From Paracoccaceae bacterium (lineage in GTDB: Bacteria; Pseudomonadota; Alphaproteobacteria; Rhodobacterales; Rhodobacteraceae), in assembly GCA_002402045.2 (NCBI GenBank), contig NVUX02000074.1, positions 62,001 to 126,000 of the forward strand: DNA of 64,000 bases, given 5' to 3'. Within the stretch, counting starts at the first letter, position 1, and the number at the start of each line of letters is the position of its first letter. The position numbers and the translations under genes were made by a program. The notes beneath the pieces are model-generated. The model did no database searches and had not been told where the DNA came from. It worked only from the letters and a program-made list of their open reading frames with translations. This document shows positions 39,506-52,413 of this stretch, one piece after another.

Positions 39506-40709
39506 TTATAACCATGATGTGATCATCATCGGTGCTGGCCCTGCGGGCATTGCCGTGGCCACGGGGCTGAACCGCGCGGGCATAAGTGATATTTTGGTGT
39601 TGGAGCGCGAGGCTGATATTGGCGGCATTCCGCGCCACACCCCCCACCCGAGCTTTGGCCTGCTGGTATTTAAGCGGCCCATTTCCGGCCCGGCTTACAT
39701 TAAGAAATTGCTTAAGCGCTGCCCGAATGTGCGCTTTCAAACCAAAACCACCGTAACGGCGCTTTTTGAGGGCGGGATGCTGGAAATTGCTACGCCCAAA
39801 GGCCTGCAAACCCTGCGCGCACGCCATATTGTGCTGGCCACCGGCGCGCGTGAAACCCCGCGCCATCCGCGGCTGGTGTCTGGCTTGCGCCCGCAAGGGG
39901 TTATGACCACCGGTGCGCTGCAACAATTCCTTTTTGCAGAGTACCTGAAACCCTGCACCCGCGCTGTTGTGGTTGGCACCGAGCTTGTCAGCTTTTCGGC
40001 GCTTTGGGCGCTGCGCCATGCAGGCATAAAGCCGCTTGCGATGGTTGAGTCTGGCCCGCGCATTAAGGCTTGTCGGCCTGCAACTATCTTTGCGCGCTTG
40101 CTCGGCGTGCCGATCCATTATAATAGCCGCGTGGTGGATATTTTGGGGAGCGATACGCTTTCGGCGGTTGTGATCGAGGGCGCGGATGGCCAGCGGCAAA
40201 GCTTGGCCTGCGATGGGCTGATTTTTAGCGGCGCGTTTACCGGAGATAACACGCTTGCACGCGCCAGCCATTTGGCAATGAACGCGGAAACAGGCATTCC
40301 GCTGATCGACCAGAACTGGCACAGCGCTGACTCAGCCATTTCGGTGGTTGGTAATGCCACCCATCCGGCTGATATGGGTGACCAGTGCTATATTGAGGGG
40401 CTAGCGGCGGGGCGGGCGATTGCTGCCAAACTTAACCAGCCTGAAGCGGCCACAAAAACAGTGGTTATACGGCAAGGCGCGGGCATAAAAATGACTACGC
40501 CAAACTTGCTGCGGGTGGGGCCAGATGGCCTGATATTTGGCCTAAATCTACACGTAACGCAGGCCTACAAAGGGAAGATTACCGTGAAATGCGGTGATGA
40601 AGTGCTTTATCAAAAAGCCCATAGCTGCCTCCCTACCCGAAGGATAAGCCTTAAAAACATCAGGTTAAATGCTGGCAATTCTACACCGCTGGAGGTTATT
40701 CTTGGATAA
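39498..40709 (+). CDS. NAD(P)/FAD-dependent oxidoreductase (GlpB/HcnB-like)
   Basis: DVIIIGAGPAGIAVATGLNRAGI; ARHIVLATGARETPRHPR; overlaps preceding GlpA-like gene. Confidence 0.85.
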   Translation: MRDYNHDVIIIGAGPAGIAVATGLNRAGISDILVLEREADIGGIPRHTPHPSFGLLVFKRPISGPAYIKKLLKRCPNVRFQTKTTVTALFEGGMLEIATPKGLQTLRARHIVLATGARETPRHPRLVSGLRPQGVMTTGALQQFLFAEYLKPCTRAVVVGTELVSFSALWALRHAGIKPLAMVESGPRIKACRPATIFARLLGVPIHYNSRVVDILGSDTLSAVVIEGADGQRQSLACDGLIFSGAFTGDNTLARASHLAMNAETGIPLIDQNWHSADSAISVVGNATHPADMGDQCYIEGLAAGRAIAAKLNQPEAATKTVVIRQGAGIKMTTPNLLRVGPDGLIFGLNLHVTQAYKGKITVKCGDEVLYQKAHSCLPTRRISLKNIRLNAGNSTPLEVILG

Positions 40710-41160
40710 AGGTACCGATTTAGAGGCAAGAGGTTTTTGCTGGCTGCATCCGGGCTTGCTCGGTGGTATTTCCAAACCAGATGAAGCGGCGCTGGCGGGG
40801 TTAAGCCAGCTTGGCGTGCGGGTTTTGGTAAGCTTAACCGCGGAATGGCAGCCGGACGTGGCACTGTTTGAGCGGTATGGCTTGGCATCGCTTTACACCC
40901 CCATCCTGGATTTTCAGCCGCCAAGCTTTGCGCAAGCTGCCGAGATTTGCGGCAAAGTATCATCCTATACGGTGCGCGGCGAGGCGGTGGTGTTTCATTG
41001 CCACGCGGGCAAAGGGCGCACCGGCACCCTGCTGGCCGCGATGCTGATTTGGGCGGGGCAGAGCGCAGACGCGGCAATAGCCGAGACCCGTGGGCGCAAT
41101 GCCGCGTGGATAGAAACCGAGGGGCAGCTCGACTTTTTGCAGGGGTTTGCCGCCCGATAA
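40702..41160 (+). CDS. Protein-tyrosine/dual-specificity phosphatase-like CX5R phosphatase
   Basis: VVFHCHAGKGRTGTLLAAML signature; TTG start preceded by GGAGG, in frame with the longer ATG ORF (40669). Confidence 0.8.
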   Translation: MDKGTDLEARGFCWLHPGLLGGISKPDEAALAGLSQLGVRVLVSLTAEWQPDVALFERYGLASLYTPILDFQPPSFAQAAEICGKVSSYTVRGEAVVFHCHAGKGRTGTLLAAMLIWAGQSADAAIAETRGRNAAWIETEGQLDFLQGFAAR

Positions 41161-41258
41161 AAGGCGCCTCGGCGGCTTTTGGAAAAACCCGCGGGGTGTG
41201 CTAAATATACGTCAGACGTTGTGAAACGGTTATTAACTGGAAATTTGAAGGCCAAGTT

Positions 41259-41744
41259 ATGAAAGCAATATTGACGGCGATTTTGTTTGTAATTGCCACC
41301 AGTGCGCATGCGGGAGGGGGGCTGGCCAACCAGCTATCTGGGGCGTGGCGCGGTGTTGGCGTGCAGGACGGGGCCGAAAGCTGGTTGATCTTGCTTGAAG
41401 TTGGCGCAATGGAGGCGCAGGCGGCATATCCGGAGATTCCCTGTGGCGCTATTTGGATATACGGGCCGGAATTTGGTGGCAGCCTCTCTGCTGTGGAGCA
41501 GCTCACTTATGGGAAAAACGTATGTATAGACGGGAGCATGCTGAAAATAGAAAGCCCCTCATATTCCCGGATTATTGTAAGCTGGGTTGACCAGTGCGGC
41601 ATTGAAATCGGTTTTGCTGTGCTGCACCGGGATGTCTCGGCCTACAATAATCGCAGTGCAGAACTTGCTGAAACCACCCTCACCCAAATGTCGAGACCTT
41701 TGGGCCTAAGCGGCCGCTCAGGCTGCGTGCCGCTGACGAGCTAA
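41259..41744 (+). CDS. Hypothetical secreted protein
   Basis: Signal peptide MKAILTAILFVIATSAHAG. Confidence 0.65.
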   Translation: MKAILTAILFVIATSAHAGGGLANQLSGAWRGVGVQDGAESWLILLEVGAMEAQAAYPEIPCGAIWIYGPEFGGSLSAVEQLTYGKNVCIDGSMLKIESPSYSRIIVSWVDQCGIEIGFAVLHRDVSAYNNRSAELAETTLTQMSRPLGLSGRSGCVPLTS

Positions 41745-41754
41745 AACCGGCTAA

Positions 41755-44241
<2,487 letters not shown>

Positions 44242-44242
44242 A

Positions 44243-44908
44243 ATGCTTAAAAAGGCTGTATGTGCTTTGGCTGCGCTTTCAGGCGCGGCCAGTGCTGAAA
44301 CGATGACCTGCCCTGTGGGCGGTGAGCGGTTTGAAGCGCCGGTTTCTGCTTTTTGTGAGGGTGGTGCGCGGCGCACAATGCTGCTTATGCCCGAGGGTTG
44401 CCCGCCTTCGCCCTTGCTGCAATGCCCGCAAAACTTCTTGCCGGTTTATCGTGACTTTTCGGAGCAGGAATTGCCACTGGTTGCGCAATATATGCAGACC
44501 GAATCTTATGAAAGCAGTGTTGATTTTTCATCCTATCTGCTGGCCTACGACATAGAGAAATTTCTGAGCGTTCCAGATAGCCCGCTCCCGCGTTTGCTGC
44601 TGGAACGGGGGCTATGGCAAGACATGTCACTGATATCAGACGCATATTTTGTGGATACGTTCACCTATGAATTTGGCGGCTTATCCCGAAACTTAGAGCC
44701 AGACAAGCAGGCAGAGCAGCTTACGCGCCTTGCATTTGTTGCGTTATTGGCTGGGCGCTCGTTCAAAAGCGAAGAGTATCTTGCGCATGCAGAAAACGCG
44801 CAGGCGCAAGGGCCAGATGCACTGGATTATTTGAAAGCCGTGCGCGCTTGTGTTGCTGACCAAAGCCAGCCCCATTGCCGCCCTGATGCGCTTATTCCGG
44901 GGCCTTAA
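44243..44908 (+). CDS. Hypothetical secreted protein
   Basis: Signal peptide MLKKAVCALAALSGAASA; begins 1 bp after gyrB stop. Confidence 0.65.
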   Translation: MLKKAVCALAALSGAASAETMTCPVGGERFEAPVSAFCEGGARRTMLLMPEGCPPSPLLQCPQNFLPVYRDFSEQELPLVAQYMQTESYESSVDFSSYLLAYDIEKFLSVPDSPLPRLLLERGLWQDMSLISDAYFVDTFTYEFGGLSRNLEPDKQAEQLTRLAFVALLAGRSFKSEEYLAHAENAQAQGPDALDYLKAVRACVADQSQPHCRPDALIPGP

Positions 44909-45551
44909 CTCGATCACCAAATATGGCCGAGCCAACGCGCACATGGGTGGCGCCGAGCGCAATTGCGCTCTCAAAATCGCTGCTCATGCCCATGGAGAGG
45001 CCGCTTAGCCCATTGCGCTTGGCCATTTTGGCCAACAGGGCAAAGTGCATGCTGGGTTCTTCGGTTACAGGCGGAATGCACATCAGGCCTTTGATTTTCA
45101 GATCAAACCCACGGCAGGCTTTAACGAACTCATCTACATCTGCGGGCAATACACCTGCTTTTTGCGGTTCTTCGCCCGTGTTAACCTGAATGAAAAGCTC
45201 CGGGCAGGCCCCCCGCGTTTGCACCTCTGTGGCGATCCGGCGGGCGAGCTTTTCACGGTCCAGCGTGTGAATGGCATCAAACAGCTCAAGCGCTGGTTTT
45301 ACCTTGTTGCTTTGCAAGGGCCCGATCAAGTGTAGCTTAACGCCGGCAAACTGCGCCTTGAAATCTGGCCATTTGCCCTGGGCTTCCTGCACACGGTTTT
45401 CGCCAAATACACGGCATCCTTCAGCAAGCACCGCCTCAACGCGCTCATTGGGCTGCACTTTGGAAACCGCAATCAGCTTCACGTCTTGCACGCTGCGCCC
45501 TGCTTTTTGGCAGGCATTTTCAATTCGGTTTTGGATATCGGCTAAGGGCAT
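44892..45551 (-). CDS. YggS/PLPBP family PLP homeostasis protein
   Basis: LIAVSKVQPNERVEAVLAEGCRVFGENRVQEA; HLIGPLQSNKVKPAL; LSMGMSSDFESAIALGATHVRVGSAIFG. Confidence 0.92.
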   Translation of the reverse strand: MPLADIQNRIENACQKAGRSVQDVKLIAVSKVQPNERVEAVLAEGCRVFGENRVQEAQGKWPDFKAQFAGVKLHLIGPLQSNKVKPALELFDAIHTLDREKLARRIATEVQTRGACPELFIQVNTGEEPQKAGVLPADVDEFVKACRGFDLKIKGLMCIPPVTEEPSMHFALLAKMAKRNGLSGLSMGMSSDFESAIALGATHVRVGSAIFGDRVKAPE

Positions 45552-45607
45552 ATCGGGCTCCACATTTCGCTCTATGCCTAGCGCTATTCAACTAAGCCTT
45601 CAAGCCA

Positions 45608-45637
45608 AAGAAAAAGGGCGAGCCAAGCGGCCCGCCC
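45608..45637 (-). terminator. Rho-independent terminator of the porin gene
   Basis: Minus strand GGGCGGGCC-GCTT-GGCTCGCCC-TTTTTCTT; 9-bp stem including one G-U. Confidence 0.85.
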
Positions 45638-45663
45638 CAATATTTTGCTTAGTCTAAGTGAAC

Positions 45664-46734
45664 TTAGAAAGAAGCAGTGATGAAGGCGGAGATGCCTTGC
45701 TTGTACTCAGGAGCGCCAAACTCATTAGCTTCTGCATAAGAAACAGTAGCCGAGATGTTGTCGTTCACAGCATATTCCATGCCTACGTAGAAGTAGCTAC
45801 CAACAGTATCAGTGCCAGTGAAGGCGGCATTAAGAACTTCTGCTTCGCCTTCAAGGTAACCAGCGCGTGCAGTGATTTGGCTGTTTACAGTGTAAGCAAC
45901 ATCAACACCGTACTCGGCGCGGCCTGTACCGGCACCACCGTCGTCTACGTTGTCATAGAATACGCCAACAGTCAGAGCGCCTGCTGTGTAGTCAACAGAA
46001 ACGCCATAGCCATCGTCAGATACGGAGTTGTTTGCATAATATGCGCCAACTTCGATGGCACCGAAAGTTGTGCCAACTTCTACACCAACAGATTGCTCAG
46101 CGCCGTCAGCGTAAGAAACACCAACATTGATCGAACCAAAAGTTGCATCAGCTGAAACAGCAGTTACAGCAGTTTGACCAGAAGAATTGTCGTCATAACC
46201 AACACCAAGCTTGATTGAGCCGAAAGTTGCGCCAAGACCAACATTTACGCCACCACAATCACCAGAACCAACGATTTGGCAACCAGCGGCAACACCAAAG
46301 TTACCAAACTCAACAAGAGCGCGAACATCGCGGTCTGAGTCGTGGTTTTCTACGTCTTGACCCATGCCGTCACGGTCAGCATAAAAGTACTCGGAAGCAC
46401 CTTTGTCGCCAAGATCGCCATACTTCAATGAAGCTGTGAGCGAGCCACCAGTGTAGTTGATTTCAACTGTTGGGTCGATATCGGTGCCAGCTTCAACATT
46501 GTCTGCAGTTGAAACGAGCTCGTATGTCAATTTAGCGGTTACATTGTCGCCAAAATCAACAGACGCTGTCAGGTTAAGCTCTGTGTCATAGAACAGGCCG
46601 CCTTCGGTTTCGTCGTTATAACCGGCAGTAATTTCGCCAGAAAAAGAAACAGTAGCGCCAGAAGCGTGTGAAGCAGCGGATGCTGCGCCTGCGAAAGCAA
46701 CCAGAGCTGTGGTTGCGAAGAGAACGTTTTTCAT
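45664..46734 (-). CDS. Outer membrane porin (Rhodobacter-type)
   Basis: Signal peptide MKNVLFATTALVAFAGAASA, alternating beta-barrel strands, terminal Phe (ITASF). Confidence 0.88.
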   Translation of the reverse strand: MKNVLFATTALVAFAGAASAASHASGATVSFSGEITAGYNDETEGGLFYDTELNLTASVDFGDNVTAKLTYELVSTADNVEAGTDIDPTVEINYTGGSLTASLKYGDLGDKGASEYFYADRDGMGQDVENHDSDRDVRALVEFGNFGVAAGCQIVGSGDCGGVNVGLGATFGSIKLGVGYDDNSSGQTAVTAVSADATFGSINVGVSYADGAEQSVGVEVGTTFGAIEVGAYYANNSVSDDGYGVSVDYTAGALTVGVFYDNVDDGGAGTGRAEYGVDVAYTVNSQITARAGYLEGEAEVLNAAFTGTDTVGSYFYVGMEYAVNDNISATVSYAEANEFGAPEYKQGISAFITASF

Positions 46735-46964
46735 CGTTATTCCTCATTTTGTGTTAAAATTAACCTCAACTGGAATAGCCCAGCAGGAGTAAGCTCTTAT
46801 TCACGTATTGGGGCTTTCAGGTCAAGCAAGGCGAAATGCCAAAAGCGATTGTTTTCAAAGCCGTTGCATTTTTGGCACACATTCTGCGCCCCGCCCTTTG
46901 GAATCAGCTTGTTTCGGCTGATATCAGCCGATAAACCAAGGAAAAGCGCAATAGGAGCCTGCCA

Positions 46965-49490
46965 GTGACACGTTATAACGCCCAAGTGACCGAACCCAAA
47001 TGGCAAGCCAAGTGGCGGGATTTGGAGATTTTCAAAGCCAAGCGGGATGAGTCGCGCCCTAAGTACTATGTGTTGGAGATGTTTCCTTACCCTTCAGGCA
47101 AGCTCCATATTGGCCATGTGCGCAACTATACTATGGGGGATCTTGTAGCGCGCTATAAGGCTGCCAAGGGTTTTAACGTGTTTCACCCCATGGGCTGGGA
47201 TGCCTTCGGGATGCCCGCCGAAAACGCGGCAATGAAAAACAACACGCACCCCGGTAAGTGGACCTATAAGAATATAGCCGAGATGAAGGAGCAGTTTGCC
47301 GCGCTCGGCCTTTCGCTTGATTGGTCGCATGAGTTTGCCACCTGTGATGTGGAGTACTATGGCCAGCAGCAGGCGCTTTTCCTTGATATGCTTGAGGCGG
47401 GGCTGGCTTATCGCAAAAATGCATCTGTGAACTGGGACCCGGAAGATATGACCGTGCTCGCCAATGAGCAGGTGATAGATGGCCGTGGTTGGCGCTCGGG
47501 GGCGCTGGGGGAGCGTAAAGAGCTGACACAGTGGTTCTTTAAAATTTCGGAATATTCGGATGAACTGCTGGAGGCGCTCGACGGCTTGAAAAACTGGCCA
47601 GACAAAGTGCGGCTGATGCAAGCCAACTGGATTGGCAAATCCAAGGGCCTGCAATTCAAGTTTGAAACCAAGGGCGCGCCCGAGGGTTTTGATGCGCTGG
47701 AGGTTTATACCACCCGCCCCGATACGCTTTTTGGTGCCAGCTTTGCCGGCATTTCAGCCGATCATCCGCTGGCTAAAGCGCTGGAGAGCGACCCGAAAGT
47801 TGCTGCCTTTACGGCTGAATGCCGCCGCACGGGCACCAGTGCTGAGGCTTTGGAAAAAGCTGAAAAGCTGGGCTATGATACCGGCATTAAAGTCGTGCAC
47901 CCTTTTGATAGCTCAATTGAGCTGCCAGTTTACATCGCCAACTTCATCCTGATGGATTATGGCACCGGCGCGATTTTTGGCTGCCCCGCTCATGACCAAC
48001 GCGACCTAGATTTCGCCCGGAAGTATGGCCTAGAGGTCACGGCGGTTGTCTCGCCTGATGGCAATGATTTTACAGTGGACACTGAGGCGTTTACCGATAC
48101 GGGCACGCTGATTAACTCGCGCTTTATGAATGGCTTAGATATCGAATCGGCCAAGGCTGAGGCTACGAAGCGGATTGAAGCGGCGGGTATGGGTGAAGGC
48201 AAAACCGTGTTTCGGCTGCGTGATTGGGGCATTTCCCGGCAGCGCTATTGGGGCTGTCCTATTCCGGTGGTTCATTGCGAAAGCTGCGGTGTGGTGCCAG
48301 AGAAAAAGGAAAACCTGCCGATTGAGCTGCCTGAAGATGTGAACTTCGATAAGCCCGGCAACCCGCTAGACCGCCACCCGACATGGCGCAACACCAGCTG
48401 CCCGAAATGTGGTGCTGACGCTCTGCGCGAAACCGATACCATGGATACCTTCGTGGATAGCTCATGGTATTATGCGCGCTTTACGTCCTCCAATGCCGAC
48501 TCGCCCACCAATTTGGATGATGCCGATTACTGGATGAATGTAGACCAATATATCGGTGGGGTAGAGCACGCGATTCTACACCTGCTGTATTCGCGCTTTT
48601 TCGCCCGCGCTATGGTTAAAACTGGCCACCTGCCCGCGCGTTGCATTGAGCCGTTTAACGCGCTGTTTAACCAAGGTATGGTGTGCCACGAGACCTATTC
48701 GACCAAGGACGAAAAGGGCCGCGATGTGTGGCATTCGCCGGATGAACTGGTTGCGGATGGTGACGGCTATAAGCTGCGTGAAACCGGAGAGGCCATCACG
48801 GTTGGCCCTTCGATCAAAATGTCAAAATCCAAGCTCAACGTGATTGACCCGATTGAGCAAATCGAGCAATTCGGAGCGGATACCTCGCGCTGGTTTGTGC
48901 TGTCTGACAGCCCGCCCGAGCGCGATGTAGAGTGGACAACCTCGGGTGCCGAGGCTTCATGGAAACACATGCAGCGCATTTGGCGGATGACCGTGGAGAT
49001 TGCGGGCGAGAACCGCGAGGGCGAAGATGTGGCACTGACCAAAGCTACGCACCGCGCGATTGCAGACGTAACTGCAGGCTATGAGGGCTTTGCCTTCAAT
49101 AAATCCATCGCGCATCTTTACCAGTTTACCGCCGCGATTGCCAAATCCAAGGGCGATCGGCGTGAGGCCATGCGCACCATGGCGCTGCTCATGCAGCCGA
49201 TCACGCCGCATATTGCCGAAGAATGCTGGGAGCTTCTGGGCGGTGAAGGCCTTGCCGTGCAAGCCGCCTTCCCTGAGTTTGACCCTGCCAAGCTGGTCGA
49301 AGATACTATCACTATGCCGATCCAGATAAATGGCAAGCGGCGGGCGGAAATCAGCGTAAGTAAGGACGCTACCAAGGAAGAGGTTGAAAAACTGGCGCTG
49401 GCGCATAATGCTGTGATCAAGGCATTGGACGGGGGCACCCCGAAAAAGCTGATCGTTGTGCCGGGTAGGATTGTGAATGTCGTTATTTAA
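46965..49490 (+). CDS. leuS: Leucyl-tRNA synthetase
   Basis: [28 protein letters not shown]-like zinc and editing regions. Confidence 0.96.
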   Translation: MTRYNAQVTEPKWQAKWRDLEIFKAKRDESRPKYYVLEMFPYPSGKLHIGHVRNYTMGDLVARYKAAKGFNVFHPMGWDAFGMPAENAAMKNNTHPGKWTYKNIAEMKEQFAALGLSLDWSHEFATCDVEYYGQQQALFLDMLEAGLAYRKNASVNWDPEDMTVLANEQVIDGRGWRSGALGERKELTQWFFKISEYSDELLEALDGLKNWPDKVRLMQANWIGKSKGLQFKFETKGAPEGFDALEVYTTRPDTLFGASFAGISADHPLAKALESDPKVAAFTAECRRTGTSAEALEKAEKLGYDTGIKVVHPFDSSIELPVYIANFILMDYGTGAIFGCPAHDQRDLDFARKYGLEVTAVVSPDGNDFTVDTEAFTDTGTLINSRFMNGLDIESAKAEATKRIEAAGMGEGKTVFRLRDWGISRQRYWGCPIPVVHCESCGVVPEKKENLPIELPEDVNFDKPGNPLDRHPTWRNTSCPKCGADALRETDTMDTFVDSSWYYARFTSSNADSPTNLDDADYWMNVDQYIGGVEHAILHLLYSRFFARAMVKTGHLPARCIEPFNALFNQGMVCHETYSTKDEKGRDVWHSPDELVADGDGYKLRETGEAITVGPSIKMSKSKLNVIDPIEQIEQFGADTSRWFVLSDSPPERDVEWTTSGAEASWKHMQRIWRMTVEIAGENREGEDVALTKATHRAIADVTAGYEGFAFNKSIAHLYQFTAAIAKSKGDRREAMRTMALLMQPITPHIAEECWELLGGEGLAVQAAFPEFDPAKLVEDTITMPIQINGKRRAEISVSKDATKEEVEKLALAHNAVIKALDGGTPKKLIVVPGRIVNVVI

Positions 49491-49519
49491 AGCATTTCGG
49501 GTTTCCCCTAAAAAGGTGC

Positions 49520-49561
49520 GCCGTATTTTTGCCTCGCAAACGCGTTCGGAAAAAATACGGC
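49520..49561. repeat. Inverted repeat GCCGTATTTTT-N20-AAAAATACGGC in leuS-lptE junction
   Basis: 11-bp perfect arms 49520-49530 and 49551-49561; outer 8/9 arms 49492-49500 and 49573-49581. Confidence 0.7.
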
Positions 49562-49563
49562 AC

Positions 49564-50061
49564 ATGCAAAATCCGAAAAGCGTTAGTCGCCGTACTATAT
49601 TATTAGCCCCGCTGGCGCTTGCCGCCTGCGGGTTTACGCCGATCTATGGCCGCGGCTCTGCTGCGGAAGCGCTCAACGGCAAAATTGCCCTTGGGCCGGT
49701 GAATGACCGCCTGAGCTTCGAGTTTTACGAGCAGCTTGAAAACCGCCTTGGCCGTGCCGAAGCGCCGGTTTTTCAGCTCGATATCACGCTTAATGTGCAG
49801 TCTAAAGGCCTCGCCATCACGCAAGATAACGCGATTACGCGCTATAACCTCACCGGCATCGCCAGCTTTACCCTTACGCATATTGCGCGGGGCGAGGTGG
49901 TGCTGCAAGATAATCTCCGCGCCTTTACCGCCTATAGCGCCACCGCGTCGGCCTATGCCACCTTCATTTCTGAGCGCGACGCCAAGCGGCGGCTGGCGGT
50001 TTCACTGGCTGACCAAATAGCCACGCGCATTGCCTCCAGCGCCGAGATCATCGGGCTATGA
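49564..50061 (+). CDS. lptE: LPS assembly lipoprotein LptE
   Basis: RRTILLAPLALAACGFTPIYG lipobox; between leuS and holA; start could alternatively be 49477. Confidence 0.85.
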   Translation: MQNPKSVSRRTILLAPLALAACGFTPIYGRGSAAEALNGKIALGPVNDRLSFEFYEQLENRLGRAEAPVFQLDITLNVQSKGLAITQDNAITRYNLTGIASFTLTHIARGEVVLQDNLRAFTAYSATASAYATFISERDAKRRLAVSLADQIATRIASSAEIIGL

Positions 50062-51080
50062 AGCTTAGCGCCCGCGATGCCGTTCGGTTTTTTGAAAAGC
50101 CTGATAAATCCAAGGCGGCGGTGCTGTTGCACGGGCCAGATGCCATGCGCATTGCCCTTAAACGTAAAACGCTGATTGATGCGCTGACCGGCCCGAATGC
50201 CGACGAAGAAATGCGGCTCACAAGACTAGAGGCCGCCGTTTTGCGCAAAGATCCGGCAGCCTTGGCCGATGCCACCAAGGCCGTTGGGTTTTTCCCCGGC
50301 CTGCGGGTGGTGCTTGTGGAATCCGCCACCGATACCACGACCAAAGCCGTAAAAGCCGCGCTGGAAGACTGGCACGCGGGCGATGCGATTATTGTGATCA
50401 CCGCTGGCCAGCTCAATGCCCGCTCTAGCCTGCGAAAGCTTGTTGAAGGCGGGCGCAGCTCTGTGGCCATCGGTGTCTATACTGATCCGCCAACTCGCGA
50501 AGAGATCGAGGCGCAACTCGCCGCCAAAGGCCTGAAAAACATGCCGCCAGACACCATGCGCGATATCCAAACGCTGGCGCAGGAGCTGGACCCGGGCGAT
50601 TTTGCACAAACCCTTGAAAAGCTTTCGCTTTATAAGCTGAGTGACACCACGCCCGCCAGCCCTGAAGACCTGCTGAACTGTGTGCCCGCCACCCACGAGG
50701 TCGGCTTGGATGTGCTTGTGCGCCATATTGCCGAAGGCCGCTCTGCTGAAATTGGCCCTTATATGGCGCGAATGGCCTCCCAAGGCACCAATCCAACCAC
50801 GCTGACCATCACCACCACCCGCCATTTCCGCCAGCTTCATGCGGCGGCTGCCAGTAACCAAGGCGCAGACCAAGCGCTCAGCCGTATGCGCCCACCAGTT
50901 TTTGGCCCAAGGCGAGACCAAATGGCCCGCCAAGTGCGAAACTGGGGCCTGCCACGGCTTGAGGCCGCGCTGGGTGTGTTGATGGAAACCGATCTCAACC
51001 TGCGCTCTTCCAAGCCCTACCCCGCCATGGCCATGACCGAGCGCGCCTTTATCCGCATCGCCATGATGCACCCTAGATAG
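50058..51080 (+). CDS. holA: DNA polymerase III subunit delta
   Basis: Size, AVLLHGPDAMRIALKRKTL start, ATGA overlap with lptE. Confidence 0.88.
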   Translation: MKLSARDAVRFFEKPDKSKAAVLLHGPDAMRIALKRKTLIDALTGPNADEEMRLTRLEAAVLRKDPAALADATKAVGFFPGLRVVLVESATDTTTKAVKAALEDWHAGDAIIVITAGQLNARSSLRKLVEGGRSSVAIGVYTDPPTREEIEAQLAAKGLKNMPPDTMRDIQTLAQELDPGDFAQTLEKLSLYKLSDTTPASPEDLLNCVPATHEVGLDVLVRHIAEGRSAEIGPYMARMASQGTNPTTLTITTTRHFRQLHAAAASNQGADQALSRMRPPVFGPRRDQMARQVRNWGLPRLEAALGVLMETDLNLRSSKPYPAMAMTERAFIRIAMMHPR

Positions 51081-51088
51081 GAAAAACC

Positions 51089-51697
51089 ATGTATCAAGTT
51101 ATCGGCACTGCCCGCTCCCGCGCCATGCGGGTTTTTTGGATGTTGGAAGAGTTGGGGCAGGATTATGAAATCGTTGAAGCTGGCCCGCGCAGTGATGCCG
51201 CGCAAAAGGTTAACCCCTCCGGCAAAATCCCTGCGCTGATTGATGACGGCACCGCCATTTTTGATTCGGTCGCGATTATGCAATACCTCGCCGATAAGCA
51301 CGGCGCGCTAACAGCGCCCTGCGGCACGGTTGAGCGCGCTATTCAGGATAGCTTTGTTCATTTTGCCAACGAGGAAATGGACGCGGTGCTTTGGGTGGCA
51401 ACTAAGCACACATTTTATTACCCCGAAGCGCTGCGGGTGCCCGATATTCGGGCCTCTGCCGAGTGGGATTTTGCCCGTGCGATGAAGGTTTTGGAAACCC
51501 GTTTGGGTGACAACGAGTTTGTGATGGGTGAGCAAATTTCCGTGCCGGACCTGCTGATTAGTCATTGTGCTGGCTGGGCTTTGGGGCAAAAATTTGAACT
51601 ACCCAAGGGCAAAGTTGGAGATTACCTCAAGCGCTTACGCACCCGCCCCGCCATGAAGCGGGCCTTGGCAAAAGCCAGCGAAAGCGCCTCGGCTTAA
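51089..51697 (+). CDS. Glutathione S-transferase
   Basis: GTARSRAMRVFWMLEELGQDYEIVE...KVNPSGKIPALIDDGTAIFDSVAIMQYLAD. Confidence 0.88.
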   Translation: MYQVIGTARSRAMRVFWMLEELGQDYEIVEAGPRSDAAQKVNPSGKIPALIDDGTAIFDSVAIMQYLADKHGALTAPCGTVERAIQDSFVHFANEEMDAVLWVATKHTFYYPEALRVPDIRASAEWDFARAMKVLETRLGDNEFVMGEQISVPDLLISHCAGWALGQKFELPKGKVGDYLKRLRTRPAMKRALAKASESASA

Positions 51698-52413
51698 AGC
51701 TTTTCAGCGGCAATCAGAAACTCCTGATTGCCGTGCTGCCCCAGTATCGGGCTTTCATCCTCATGGGTGACCGCCCAACCCTCACCCTCCAAAAACGTAC
51801 GCACATCGTTTCGGGCCTGCGCTTTCGCCGCGTCATCCTTCACAATCCCGCTTTTGCCGATATTTGCCCGGCCCACCTCGAACTGCGGCTTTATCAGGCC
51901 CACAAAAATAGCACCACTTTTTGCCAAGCCCAAGGCCATCGGCAGAGCTTTTGTCAGGCTGATAAAGGATACATCGGTAACAATAAAATCCACGCTTGGC
52001 ACGGCCCCTTCAGGGATGGATTTTGCATTGGTCCCTTCAAGGTTAACCACTCGCGGATCATCCAAAAGCTTAGGGTGAAGCTGCCCGTGGCCAACATCCA
52101 GCGCGTATACTTTCGTTGCCCCAGCCTCTAGTAGCACTTGCGTAAAGCCTCCGGTAGAGGCCCCGACATCCAGCGCGACCGCCCCTTTGGGCGAAAGTTG
52201 AAACGCTTGCAAAGCATGCGCTAGTTTAAGCGCGGCGCGAGAAACATAAGGATTGGGGTTTTGGGTGAGGCTAAGCGCTTCATCTCCCACCTTTTGCGAG
52301 GGCTTTTTGGCCGGTTTTCCTGCCACGCGCACCACGCCCGCCGCAATCAACTCTTGGGCGCGGGCGCGGCTATCGGTGAGGCCCGCTGCCACTAACGCCA
52401 GATCAAGGCGCAT
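51694..52413 (-). CDS. TlyA family rRNA (cytidine-2'-O)-methyltransferase
   Basis: MRLDLALVAAGLTDSRARAQELIAAGVV S4-like domain; ALDVGASTGGFTQVLLEAGA; LIKPQFE. Confidence 0.9.
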   Translation of the reverse strand: MRLDLALVAAGLTDSRARAQELIAAGVVRVAGKPAKKPSQKVGDEALSLTQNPNPYVSRAALKLAHALQAFQLSPKGAVALDVGASTGGFTQVLLEAGATKVYALDVGHGQLHPKLLDDPRVVNLEGTNAKSIPEGAVPSVDFIVTDVSFISLTKALPMALGLAKSGAIFVGLIKPQFEVGRANIGKSGIVKDDAAKAQARNDVRTFLEGEGWAVTHEDESPILGQHGNQEFLIAAEKL

